A stretch of 29,820 nucleotides of DNA from a virus. Below are positions 16,351 through 22,588 of this stretch, piece by piece (position 1 is the stretch's first letter; every line of letters begins with the position of its first letter). The stretch lies in IMG/VR virus record IMGVR_UViG_3300011114_000701, positions 1 to 29,820 of that record. The stretch is one strand, 5' to 3'. The position numbers and the translations under genes are program-made. The notes under the pieces were generated by a model. The model saw only the letters and a list, made by a program, of their open reading frames with translations. It was not told the origin of the DNA and did no database searches.

Positions 16351-16602
16351 ATGGTTATCGGCGGAGGCGACGACGTGCAACGCGACCTGGGCCGCGCCGA
16401 GGGCCGGCTAAACGGCTTCGAGCGCAGCCTGGACGAGATCAAGGAAACCCTTTTCCGCAATGGCGACCGGCTCGCGCGGATCGAGGAAAAGCTGTCGGAA
16501 ACGAAGGGCGCATGGCGAATGCTCGCGGGCGTCGGCGCGGTCGCAGGCGCGGTAGGCGCGACGATTGCCAAGGCGCTGCCGGCGCTGGCGGTGTTTCGGT
16601 GA
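16351..16602 (+). CDS. Coiled-coil protein with C-terminal membrane helix (holin-like?)
   Basis: An 83-residue protein. Residues 10-52 form a charged amphipathic coiled coil (GRLNGFERSLDEIKETLFR), followed by one hydrophobic segment MLAGVGAVAGAVGATIAKAL near the C-terminus. This coil-plus-tail-anchor shape resembles XhlA-type proteins that sit with holins in lysis cassettes. It lies between the exported small proteins and the endolysin, and its TGA overlaps the endolysin GTG. It could be an antiholin or accessory holin; the sequence alone does not decide. Confidence 0.75.
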   Translation: MVIGGGDDVQRDLGRAEGRLNGFERSLDEIKETLFRNGDRLARIEEKLSETKGAWRMLAGVGAVAGAVGATIAKALPALAVFR

Positions 16603-17009
16603 ACCGCGACGCGATGCTCTCCCTCCTGATCGCCGACGAGGGGCTGAGGCTCAAGCCCTACAAGGACACGGTCGGCAAGCTGACCATCGGCATAGGCCGG
16701 AACCTTGACGACGTGGGGATCACCGAGGCCGAGGCGAAGTACCTCTGCCTGAATGACATCGCCGGCGTCGAGCGCGACCTTGACCGCGCGCTTCCGTGGT
16801 GGCGGCAGCTATCCGAGAAGCGCCAGCTCGTCGTCGCCTCCATGGCATTCCAGATGGGGGCGGGCGGGTTGCAGGGCTTCCCGAAGTTCCTCTCGGCCCT
16901 CAAGCGGGAGGACTGGCCGGGAGCGGCGGCCGAAATGGCGGACAGCCTATGGGCCGCGCAGACGCCGGCACGGTGCGGGCGGCTGGCGAAGATGATGACG
17001 GAGGGTTGA
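16599..17009 (+). CDS. Endolysin, T4-type lysozyme (GH24)
   Basis: A 136-residue muramidase that hydrolyses the beta-1,4 bond between MurNAc and GlcNAc in peptidoglycan at the end of infection. The GH24 catalytic triad is present with exact spacing: Glu14, eight residues, Asp23, five residues, Thr29 (DEGLRLKPYKD followed by TVGKLTIGIG). 'MAFQMGAGGLQGF' and a C-terminal 'CGRLAKMM' complete the usual fold, although the protein is shorter than T4 lysozyme. The GTG at 16599 overlaps the TGA of the previous gene and gives the right N-terminus; an upstream ATG at 16512 would overlap that gene by 90 bases. There is no signal peptide or SAR segment, so it should depend on a holin for release. Confidence 0.92.
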   Translation: MNRDAMLSLLIADEGLRLKPYKDTVGKLTIGIGRNLDDVGITEAEAKYLCLNDIAGVERDLDRALPWWRQLSEKRQLVVASMAFQMGAGGLQGFPKFLSALKREDWPGAAAEMADSLWAAQTPARCGRLAKMMTEG

Positions 17010-17010
17010 G

Positions 17011-17424
17011 ATGACAGGCATTCTCGGGATGCTCCTGCCGGGCTTGACGCCCGTGGTGCAGAAACTCGTTGACCTGATCCCCGACCCGAACGCGCGGGCC
17101 AAGGCGGCGGCGGAGGCGCAGGAACGGCTACTCACCGTCCTGTCGCAGGCCGACCTGGCGCAGCTCGAGGTCAACAAGGCCGAGGCGCAGTCCGGGAGCC
17201 TGTTCGTCGCCGGCTGGCGCCCCGCAATCGGCTGGGTATGCGCCGCCGCTCTCGCCTACCAGTACATCTTCCGCCCGGCAGCAACGGGCCTGTTCGACGT
17301 GCTCGGCCTCACCCACGCCCCGGTCCTGATCGGACTGGACGAGAACCTGTGGCAGCTCATGCTGGCGATGCTCGGCATGGGCGGGCTGCGGTCATGGGAG
17401 AAGATGAAGGGCGTCGCCCGCTGA
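17011..17424 (+). CDS. Holin of the 3-TM (gene-transfer-agent) type
   Basis: A 137-residue membrane protein. It begins with an amphipathic hydrophobic segment (MTGILGMLLPGLTPVVQKL), continues with a charged helical part (ARAKAAAEAQERLLTVLSQA), then 'GWRPAIGWVCAAALAYQYIF' and a final hydrophobic helix 'LWQLMLAMLGMGGLRSWEK'. The 'WRP..GW' and 'LGMGGLRSWEK' signatures are characteristic of the 3-TM holin family first described for alphaproteobacterial gene transfer agents. It would form the inner-membrane pores that release the endolysin. The order endolysin-holin is inverted relative to lambda. The gene starts one base after the endolysin stop region and is followed closely by a 51-residue membrane protein. 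Confidence 0.88.
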   Translation: MTGILGMLLPGLTPVVQKLVDLIPDPNARAKAAAEAQERLLTVLSQADLAQLEVNKAEAQSGSLFVAGWRPAIGWVCAAALAYQYIFRPAATGLFDVLGLTHAPVLIGLDENLWQLMLAMLGMGGLRSWEKMKGVAR

Positions 17425-17425
17425 C

Positions 17426-17581
17426 ATGCTCTCCAAGCTCGCCCCGGCCCTCGTTGGCGCCCTCCTGACGGTCGGCGCGGGCCTGTTTGCGTTCGGCCGA
17501 GACCTCGGCGAGGCGCAGGCGCGGGCCGAATACTGGCGTGAGTATGCCGAGGGCGTAAGCAAGCTGCCGGCGTGCCGCTAA
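17426..17581 (+). CDS. Small 51-residue membrane protein at end of lysis cassette
   Basis: The ATG at 17426 lies one base after the holin stop and the frame ends with TAA at 17579-17581. The product has one hydrophobic helix (KLAPALVGALLTVGAGLFAF) followed by a charged segment (GEAQARAEYWREYAEG) and ends in 'LPACR'. A short N-terminal membrane anchor with a periplasmic or cytoplasmic helix is what an inner-membrane spanin (Rz) looks like, but this is far shorter than normal, so it may be a reduced spanin or another accessory lysis protein. It is the last gene of the late operon. Confidence 0.7.
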   Translation: MLSKLAPALVGALLTVGAGLFAFGRDLGEAQARAEYWREYAEGVSKLPACR

Positions 17582-17620
17582 CCCGTCGAAGTGAAGGCAT
17601 CCCTTCCTAAGCAGGCGGGA
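17582..17620. terminator. Convergent operon junction with a weak hairpin
   Basis: The late plus-strand operon and early minus-strand operon meet here with 39 bases between their stop codons. GAAGG at 17593-17597 and CCTTC at 17602-17606 can form a five-base-pair stem with a four-base loop, usable in both directions, but no T-tract follows. A weak bidirectional terminator is possible. Confidence 0.3.
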
Positions 17621-17641
17621 CTACGTGTCGGGACAAGCCCG
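17620..17641 (+). repeat. 22-bp near-identical direct repeat, copy 1
   Basis: Matches 26004-26025 at 21 of 22 positions (the G at 17627 corresponds to A at 26011). Its right half, TCGGG-acaag-CCCGA (17628-17642), is a small palindrome. It also encodes the C-terminal residues of the minus-strand gene ending at 17621. Confidence 0.75.
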
Positions 17642-17803
17642 AGGCGCATAGGCGTATCGCCCCGCACGCTCGACCAGCCAGAGCCCGAGCCAATCGGGCC
17701 AAGCTGGCGTCCACAGGTTCACGAAGATCCAGAAGGCGATGCGGTCGCCGGCCTTCTGCCAGAGCGTCAGGTCGGCGCCGACGATGGTCTCAGGGGCGGT
17801 CAT
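17621..17803 (-). CDS. Small Trp-rich protein, end of early leftward operon
   Basis: A 60-residue product rich in aromatic residues, with a hydrophobic core (DRIAFWIFVNLWTPAWPDWL) that could be a membrane or interfacial segment. I recognise no family. The ATG at 17803 has GAGG seven bases upstream. The same frame remains open for 19 codons upstream, up to the TGA of the preceding ABA-sandwich gene, and those codons read like protein, so the N-terminus may be longer than given if a non-standard start is used. It is the last gene of the minus-strand operon. Confidence 0.55.
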   Translation of the reverse strand: MTAPETIVGADLTLWQKAGDRIAFWIFVNLWTPAWPDWLGLWLVERAGRYAYAPRACPDT

Positions 17804-17860
17804 GCGGACCTCGCTTGCGATATCCGGTGGGACGCGGAGTCCGATTGCCGCGATGGTCCG

Positions 17861-18304
17861 TCACCCCTCCTCTCCCCCTGTAGGGATGGTCGCTGAACGA
17901 GCCTTCAGGGAGGCGATGCAGAGGGCGAGGGCGGGATTGCGCCAGATGATCGTGCCATCAACCGTTGCCGGGCACTTGTGCTGCCGCCAGCGCGTGATGC
18001 GGCAGCCGTTCTCCATGCTGACCAGCGGTTCGGTGACGACGGCCTCGGATACGCGACCGCCGGGACCGACATGAAGATCGCACCCCATCCCGCTCGGCAC
18101 GAGGGTAAGGGCGGCGTCTACGGACTCCGTGAAATAGAGAGACGACGACTCGCGAAGACCATCGGGCCGCAGCCACGCATAAGATACGTGAGTATCGGCG
18201 GGTCTAGTCCATCCTGCGGCGAGCGCGATTTGGTCGTCTAGCTTCCGGCTCGGCCCCGGCGCAGCGCCCAAAGCCTCAATGAGATGGGTCAGATGTGCGT
18301 CCAT
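17861..18304 (-). CDS. Phage ABA-sandwich domain protein
   Basis: A 147-residue protein of a family common in early regions of rhizobial phages. Diagnostic pieces are 'LDDQIALAAGW' near the N-terminus, 'YFTESVDAALTLVPSG' in the centre and 'NPALALCIASLKARS' near the C-terminus, the alpha-beta-alpha pattern called the phage ABA sandwich domain. The molecular function is unknown. I chose the ATG at 18304, with AAGG about six bases upstream, over a TTG at 18319 that gives a slightly longer product. Its start overlaps the last 16 bases of the HNH endonuclease gene. Confidence 0.8.
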   Translation of the reverse strand: MDAHLTHLIEALGAAPGPSRKLDDQIALAAGWTRPADTHVSYAWLRPDGLRESSSLYFTESVDAALTLVPSGMGCDLHVGPGGRVSEAVVTEPLVSMENGCRITRWRQHKCPATVDGTIIWRNPALALCIASLKARSATIPTGGEEG

Positions 18305-18861
18305 ATGCGCCTTCTGCAAATCAAGCTGATGAGCGACTGGTCGACGCCAAACTCATTCGCCAGCGGGGCAAGGCGCTCCCCATTGCTGCGGCGCCGGCGA
18401 ATATCGAGAACCTGTGGCGTGGTCAGCTTTGCGAGGCTGGCGCGTTCGCCGCGGGCAACGCGATGAGGCTTTGTTTTGCTGCCATTCTTGCTGCCGCAAG
18501 CCCAGAGCCCGCTTGCTATCGCGTGCAGGATGTTTTGTTTGTTTGTCACGGCCTCAAGATTGCCCGGCGCGTTGTTGCGCTTGTTCCCGTCCAAATGATT
18601 AATTTGGAGGCCGACCGGCACTGGGCCAAACCACGCCTCATAAATCGCGCGATGAACCCGAACGGTCTTGCGCCGATAGTTTTCCTGAAACGTTACCTTC
18701 TCGTACCCCCGGTCAGTGACGGATGGCAGCAAGAGCCTCCGCGTTGTTCCGTTGCGCAGCCGCCCGGCGTCAGAGGCTTCGTACCCCCACCCAGGAACGG
18801 AGCGCCATTCCTCGCTTTTCTCCAGCTTCTCGATCAGTTCCTCGATCCCCATGCTCCTCAC
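18289..18861 (-). CDS. Free-standing HNH endonuclease with NUMOD4 domain
   Basis: A 190-residue (187 if started at ATG 18852) DNA endonuclease. Domains in order: NUMOD4 motif (EEWRSVPGWGYEASDAGRLR, about residues 17-36); an HNH nuclease core (VHRAIYEAWFG then INHLDGNKRNNAPGNLEAVT, about 69-108), with the His-Asn-type metal site; and a C-terminal helix-turn-helix (LTTPQVLDIRRRRSNGE, about 146-185) for DNA binding. This is the typical build of free-standing homing endonucleases that spread between phage genomes by cutting alleles lacking them. The region 18470-18720 is visibly less GC-rich than neighbouring genes, consistent with horizontal arrival. The start is uncertain: GTG 18861 has AAGGG directly adjacent; ATG 18852 has AGGAG only one base away. 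Confidence 0.85.
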   Translation of the reverse strand: MRSMGIEELIEKLEKSEEWRSVPGWGYEASDAGRLRNGTTRRLLLPSVTDRGYEKVTFQENYRRKTVRVHRAIYEAWFGPVPVGLQINHLDGNKRNNAPGNLEAVTNKQNILHAIASGLWACGSKNGSKTKPHRVARGERASLAKLTTPQVLDIRRRRSNGERLAPLANEFGVDQSLISLICRRRIWTHI

Positions 18862-18926
18862 CCCTTGTCCGTGGTCGTGGCGGTAGTCTTATCCGCGCTG
18901 AACTCCTGCTCAGAAGAAGCGGTCGG

Positions 18927-19166
18927 TCATGGCTTGGGCTCCCACAGCTTGCCTTCAGGGCCGCATTCGGACCTGGGGAACCGGTGGATGGCTGCACTTC
19001 TGAGATACCGATATGCGGGACGACGCTCGCCATCCACCGGATCAGTTCGCGCCGGGATCTCGATATAGTTCTTGGCACAATCGCCGAAGATGTAGCCGCC
19101 GAAGAGCCTGTCTATCCACGGCAGCCGGAAGTGCTCGCAGTCCTTGCATAGCTTCGTCTCGCTCAT
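18927..19166 (-). CDS. Small four-cysteine putative zinc-binding protein
   Basis: A 79-residue product with a CKDC pair at the N-terminus, a third cysteine in GDCAK and a fourth in SECGPEGKLWEPK, consistent with one zinc site. Proteins of this size ending in 'CGPEGKLWEPK' are frequent in alphaproteobacterial phages and are of unknown function; a regulatory or adaptor role is common for such zinc ribbons. The ATG overlaps the stop of the upstream DUF551-like gene (ATGA). A 66-base stretch separates it from the HNH gene. Confidence 0.78.
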   Translation of the reverse strand: MSETKLCKDCEHFRLPWIDRLFGGYIFGDCAKNYIEIPARTDPVDGERRPAYRYLRSAAIHRFPRSECGPEGKLWEPKP

Positions 19167-19516
19167 CCCTCACTCCCCGGGGTAACGGGAGCGGCGGGTA
19201 GGGGCTGCCAGTGGGTTGGCGATGAAACGCCCTTGGATGTCTCGTCTTTACCGTTGTATGGCTTCCAATCGAAGTCGTTGTCGTCCTCCTCGATCAACTC
19301 GATGCTGCCATTGTTGTAATGAACCAAGATGCTCACGTCCTTCGGCGCCGTTTCAATCGGCCTCCACCCTACCGGCGCCGCCTTGGTGAGGTAGGCGCGG
19401 ATGGCGGCTTCTATCATTCGGCTTCCGCCGTCGCCCTCGTCGAAGTGGAGGCCATATGCGGCGCAAGCCAGCTTCGCCGCCTTCAGTCCTCCCGCGTCCA
19501 GCTTCAGTTCAGCCAT
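19163..19516 (-). CDS. DUF551-like protein, leftward-arm copy
   Basis: A 117-residue protein. Residues 1-48 are helical (LDAGGLKAAKLACAAYGLHF); the second half carries the DUF551-type signature 'GWRPIETAPKD' and ends with 'PTHWQPLPAAPVTP'. The function of DUF551 is unknown, though it is widespread in phages. A second copy of this domain occurs in the rightward operon at 25715-25960. The ATG at 19516 has AGGAG eight bases upstream, while longer in-frame extensions overlap another gene. Its stop overlaps the start of the zinc-type gene. Confidence 0.82.
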   Translation of the reverse strand: MAELKLDAGGLKAAKLACAAYGLHFDEGDGGSRMIEAAIRAYLTKAAPVGWRPIETAPKDVSILVHYNNGSIELIEEDDNDFDWKPYNGKDETSKGVSSPTHWQPLPAAPVTPGSEG

Positions 19517-19899
19517 TGTTTGTCTCCTGAGAGAGCGCGGCGAGCGGCGAGGACGAGGGCGCAGTCGGGGCGCTTGGCGTCGGCTTCCTCGTATCGCCAC
19601 GCTGCCGTCGATGCGGTTCCTTTGGGCGACTGGACCGTTGCGGTCGCTCCGTCGTCGTTCACGATGACGCGCCAGTAGAAACCTGCGGGCAGCATCAGCA
19701 CGCCGACGCCGATCCAGCCGGCGGACGGCCCGTCGAGCAATCGCCACGCTTTAAGGCAACACTCAGCCTGCACAGCACCCTCGGTCGTAGTCCAGTCGCG
19801 TTTCGGCCCCGGCAACCATTCGTTCAGTGCGTCGCCAAGAGCTTTGTGCGCCTCCTCGTTCGTCACCGCCCCCGCCAGCCTCGCATCTACGCCGTCCAT
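19504..19899 (-). CDS. Hypothetical early phage protein
   Basis: A 131-residue protein of no named family. The ATG at 19899 has GGGAGG six bases upstream; an upstream ATG at 19956 is rejected because it lies inside the preceding gene and lacks a ribosome site. The centre 'GVLMLPAGFYWRVIVNDDGA' is beta-rich and similar in layout to small proteins found in phage early regions; the C-terminus ends in a helical 'CALVLAARRALSGDK'. Its last bases overlap the start of the DUF551-like gene by 13 bases. Confidence 0.72.
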   Translation of the reverse strand: MDGVDARLAGAVTNEEAHKALGDALNEWLPGPKRDWTTTEGAVQAECCLKAWRLLDGPSAGWIGVGVLMLPAGFYWRVIVNDDGATATVQSPKGTASTAAWRYEEADAKRPDCALVLAARRALSGDKQWLN

Positions 19900-19900
19900 C

Positions 19901-20293
19901 TCAGCCTCCCTCGGTCTTGCCCGCGAGGGCGGCGCGAGCGGTCGCCAGTTCGGCAACGTAGGTCGGCCCTCGATACGGGCCTACGTGTAGCTGGCTGACC
20001 GTCCAGACGGATTGATAGGCGGGGTCGTCGTGGATGGCGTCCAGCCGAGAAACCAACCCGCGCAGGGCGCCCTCGATCCTCTCCCTCGCCCCCCGCTCGG
20101 CAACAAGCGCGGCCTCGGCTGCTTCGGCGCGGGCAAGAAGTTCGTTCATGCCGGTGTTGCGTGCTTCAGCAAGAGCATCTGATGCAGCGAGGTCGGCGAG
20201 GGTGGCGCGCAATAGATCGGCCGCGTCTACCGTGACGACGGTGTTGATGCGACGGAGGCTCGCGATCAGCCTATCTGCATCCTCAGTCGTCAT
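19901..20293 (-). CDS. Coiled-coil early protein (Ead/Ea22-like layout)
   Basis: A 130-residue protein with a helical, Ala/Glu/Arg-rich coiled coil over residues 40-85 and a C-terminal 'AIHDDPAYQSVWTVSQLHVG' segment followed by 'YRGPTYVAELATARAAL'. That combination is a recurrent one in early operons of phages infecting Proteobacteria, broadly like the lambda Ead/Ea22 type, and has no known function. AGGAG lies eight bases before the ATG at 20293. Its start overlaps the TAA of the tiny membrane-protein gene upstream, which suggests translational coupling. Confidence 0.75.
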   Translation of the reverse strand: MTTEDADRLIASLRRINTVVTVDAADLLRATLADLAASDALAEARNTGMNELLARAEAAEAALVAERGARERIEGALRGLVSRLDAIHDDPAYQSVWTVSQLHVGPYRGPTYVAELATARAALAGKTEGG

Positions 20294-20415
20294 TACCTTT
20301 TCTCCTGTTCAATCCAAGGGATGATTAAGAATGCTATGCCTAAATAAACAGGCACAGCAATAACCAAACCAAGCGCAAGGCCGAACCACACATCATAACT
20401 GGTACATACGTTCAT
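20293..20415 (-). CDS. 40-residue single-span membrane protein
   Basis: A gene too short for usual ORF calling. ATG at 20415, TAA at 20293-20295. The product has one long hydrophobic helix (FGLALGLVIAVPVYLGIAFL) after a short Cys/Tyr N-terminus and ends with EQEKR. Two junctions support it: its ATG overlaps the TGA of the upstream gene (ATGA) and its stop overlaps the ATG of the downstream gene. AAAGGA precedes it by nine bases. The stretch is more AT-rich than its neighbours. The function is unknown; early-expressed small membrane proteins in phages often affect the host envelope or block superinfection. Confidence 0.65.
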   Translation of the reverse strand: MNVCTSYDVWFGLALGLVIAVPVYLGIAFLIIPWIEQEKR

Positions 20416-20738
20416 GACTGCGCGTCCTTTCTCGCTCGGGCGGCGGCCCGGTCCAGGCGCTCAATCTTGGCGAGGATCAGCTCCACCTTGGCACCCATGA
20501 ACGCCATCCATGACAGCGTCACGTCTTCATTGAAATCTAGTTTAGGCGCGTCATCCATGAATTTGCGAAGCTGTGCTAACGCCTCCCGTATCGATGCGTT
20601 CTGCGCCATCAGGCGGTCGATCGCGTCGGCGGCTTCGCGGTGAAATTCTTCGGCCGTGCGCGCGCCGTCTCGACCTGAAATGTAGCTGGCGCGGTCGCGC
20701 AGCCTCTTGCTCAGGTCCGTTGGTATCGTTGCGGTCAT
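20412..20738 (-). CDS. Hypothetical early protein, helical
   Basis: A 108-residue product. The N-terminal third (LSKRLRDRASYISGRDGART) leads to 'AADAIDRLMAQNASIREAL', a pattern seen in many small phage proteins with an Ead-like N-terminus; the remainder is helical. The ATG at 20738 is preferred to an upstream start because it overlaps the HNH-like gene's TGA (ATGA) and has AAGG about ten bases upstream. No catalytic motif is seen. Confidence 0.72.
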   Translation of the reverse strand: MTATIPTDLSKRLRDRASYISGRDGARTAEEFHREAADAIDRLMAQNASIREALAQLRKFMDDAPKLDFNEDVTLSWMAFMGAKVELILAKIERLDRAAARARKDAQS

Positions 20739-21079
20739 CGGTTCTCTGCCTTGTATCTGTGCGGGCTGGCCTTCCAGTGCTCGGCAGCGGACTTGTCGAG
20801 ATTGCACACGTAGTCGCGCTGGAACGTCAGATGGCCGGCGTCATGCAGGATCTTGTGGTGGAGAGCGCAGAGCGGAACGGCCGCGTCGTCTCCCGGCTTC
20901 AACCCCGTGCCGGCGTTGTGAGCGTGCCGAACGTGGTGAGCCTCCATCTTGCCCAGGCACTCCTCCGGGCCTCCGGTGCCAAGGCAGGCGCGGGTGCGGA
21001 CCCAGGCGAGGTGAGATGGTGAGTTGATCCGCGTAGGCTGGCGGACGCCCATCTTGGGACGGGTGCGGGCGCGGATCAT
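20735..21079 (-). CDS. HNH-like nuclease / DUF968-type protein
   Basis: A 114-residue protein with two cysteines (ACLGTG and EECLGK), then 'MEAHHVRHAHNAGTG', 'AAVPLCALHHKILHDAGH'. The HH...N...C..HH..LH arrangement is that of compact HNH-type nucleases with a bound zinc, as in DUF968-type phage recombination proteins. It would cut DNA, possibly in recombination or in degradation of host DNA. Start ATG 21079; longer in-frame starts overlap the neighbouring gene. Its end overlaps the next ATG. It is encoded close to the Gp157-like and annealing-like genes, which supports a role in DNA metabolism. Confidence 0.78.
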   Translation of the reverse strand: MIRARTRPKMGVRQPTRINSPSHLAWVRTRACLGTGGPEECLGKMEAHHVRHAHNAGTGLKPGDDAAVPLCALHHKILHDAGHLTFQRDYVCNLDKSAAEHWKASPHRYKAENR

Positions 21080-21591
21080 CGCCGCCGCTCCGCCATGCGT
21101 CCGGTCGCCTGCTCGTAGTCGACCATGAGCGCGTGCCATTTCGTTGCCGCCTCGGTGCCCGGCTTGATGTCCGCCCGCGTCTCGACGCCGCAGATGGCGC
21201 GCACCAGCGGGCCTACCGTATCCTTGTTGACCTCCGTGCCGTTGTACCGGGCCGAAAGCCACTTCTGGAAATCCGGGTCCGCGCACGTCATCCCGATACG
21301 GTTGGCGAGCGTGTATTCCTTTCGGTCTCCCACCGAGGCGACAGGCTGCTTCGGTTCTGCGGGGGTGCTGCCTGTGGCGACGGATTGGGGCGTCGCCTGA
21401 TCCAACGCCTCGGGGGAGATTTGTGCGACCGCAACCCACCGCGCGATGTCCGGCCGAGGAATGCCGCCAAGCGCCAAGAGTGCGTGGTCAGCTTCCTCTA
21501 TCGGGACCTCGACAACGATCTGAGCGACCTTCCGGCCCTTGACGAGGCGGAAGTCTGAGAACGTCGCTTTGAAGGCGGCGGGGGCGGTCAT
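21076..21591 (-). CDS. Hypothetical protein of the recombination region
   Basis: A 171-residue product found next to recombination genes. The N-terminal domain (FSDFRLVKGRKVAQIVVEVP, then ALLALGGIPRPDIARWVAVA) is a beta-alpha unit that I have seen repeatedly in rhizobial phage early regions; a linker of Pro/Thr follows; the C-terminal helical domain contains 'DPDFQKWLSARY' and ends in 'DYEQATGRMAERRR'. No enzymatic motif is visible. There is no clear ribosome site before the ATG at 21591, but the upstream gene stops three bases earlier, so coupling is likely. Confidence 0.72.
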   Translation of the reverse strand: MTAPAAFKATFSDFRLVKGRKVAQIVVEVPIEEADHALLALGGIPRPDIARWVAVAQISPEALDQATPQSVATGSTPAEPKQPVASVGDRKEYTLANRIGMTCADPDFQKWLSARYNGTEVNKDTVGPLVRAICGVETRADIKPGTEAATKWHALMVDYEQATGRMAERRR

Positions 21592-21593
21592 GG

Positions 21594-21848
21594 TCAGAAT
21601 GGATCAAGCGCGGCGGCGATAGGAGCCGGCGTCTCGGTCTCGCGCCGCTGCTCATCGCTCATCTTCAGCGACAGGAACTTCGCCTTCCCGTTCTCGCCGC
21701 CCTTCCGCCAGCCGGCAAGGCGCAGCTTCTCGCCGGCCTTGATGTCCCGGTGCGCGGTGATGTAGCCGGTATGCGAGGGCGACTTGTCGCTAGTGCCCTT
21801 GGTGTTCTGGAAAAGCACGCCGTCGCCGGGTTTCTCTTGGTAGGCCAT
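21594..21848 (-). CDS. Small DNA-metabolism protein with SSB-like C-terminal tip
   Basis: An 84-residue protein beginning 'GDGVLFQNTKGTSDKSPSHT' and with 'KLRLAGWRKGG' and 'AKFLSLKMSDEQ', a beta-rich unit common among phage and plasmid proteins of the 'VLFKN....HPDYTG' type, for which no activity is known to me. The last residues, IAAALDPF, resemble the acidic-hydrophobic tip of single-stranded DNA binding proteins (DDDIPF), although only one acidic residue is present. AGGA lies eight bases before the ATG. It sits next to the annealing-like protein, fitting a helper role, but this is inference. Confidence 0.72.
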   Translation of the reverse strand: MAYQEKPGDGVLFQNTKGTSDKSPSHTGYITAHRDIKAGEKLRLAGWRKGGENGKAKFLSLKMSDEQRRETETPAPIAAALDPF

Positions 21849-21857
21849 CGTCGTTTC

Positions 21858-22586
21858 CTATGCTGCGAGTACGGTGAGCCGCTTGCGGGCGGCGGAGAGG
21901 GCGGTCTGGACCTTCTGCCACTCGGACGCCGAGCCGTTCTTGATGGCTGCCAGGTGGTCGGCGTTGTCGTCCTCGAACTTCAGGAGGGCGTCCGGGTGGG
22001 GGCAGGTTGCAGCGGCCTTCACGAACTTGACGGCGAAGGTCAGGAGATCGTTGCCGGGGAGTTCGTAGCTGGTGCCCTTCCAGAAGCGGGTGATGGCGTC
22101 CTCAGCGGCCGGCTTGGGCGATACCGCCGGCATCATGCCCCCGCCTACCAGCGCCTCGGCTCCCTTCGCGAGCGGCTTCGTCTCCGCCTCGACGGCGCCC
22201 TTCGGCTTGTCCTTGAAGTCGTCGGCCTCTTCCTCGCTGTGGATGTAGGCCGACAAGCCGGCAAGCTTCAGGATCACGCGATCCTTGGCCCGTTTCTCGG
22301 CCATTGCGTAGGGGTAGGCGTTCTTGTTGTTGCCGGGCGCCGCCTCGCCGATGGACCACTCTGAGCGGTCTCCCATGCGGCCTACGGCACAGATGGCGAC
22401 GATCTTGTCACCCGACCGTGCCTCGATGATCTGCGGCGGGTCGAAGGTGATGCCAGCCTTGGCGGCGATCAGTTCGCAGGTCTTGTGGTAGATCACCAGC
22501 GTCCCGTGGCAATCCCATAGCGCCTCGTCCGGCTTCAGGTCGTAGCGCGCCAGGATCTCCGCCAGTTCCTTCTTGACCTTCGCCAT
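21858..22586 (-). CDS. Putative single-strand-annealing-like early protein
   Basis: A 242-residue protein. The N-terminal 120 residues include 'YDLKPDEALWDCHGTLVIYH', 'VAICAVGRMGDRSEWSIGEA' and 'AYPYAMAEKRAKDRVILKL'. The last stretch, a helix with an AEKRAKDR core after beta strands, is like the helix of Rad52/Erf-type annealing proteins ('AET.A..RA'), and the gene lies beside the Gp157-like gene as such proteins often do. The C-terminal part is a Lys/Ala/Glu linker plus a helical domain (DAITRFWKGTSY, ATCPHPDALLKFEDDNADHL). I infer a role in recombination or replication-coupled repair, but the assignment is tentative; no catalytic motif proves it. Confidence 0.75.
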   Translation of the reverse strand: MAKVKKELAEILARYDLKPDEALWDCHGTLVIYHKTCELIAAKAGITFDPPQIIEARSGDKIVAICAVGRMGDRSEWSIGEAAPGNNKNAYPYAMAEKRAKDRVILKLAGLSAYIHSEEEADDFKDKPKGAVEAETKPLAKGAEALVGGGMMPAVSPKPAAEDAITRFWKGTSYELPGNDLLTFAVKFVKAAATCPHPDALLKFEDDNADHLAAIKNGSASEWQKVQTALSAARKRLTVLAA

Positions 22587-22588
22587 GG

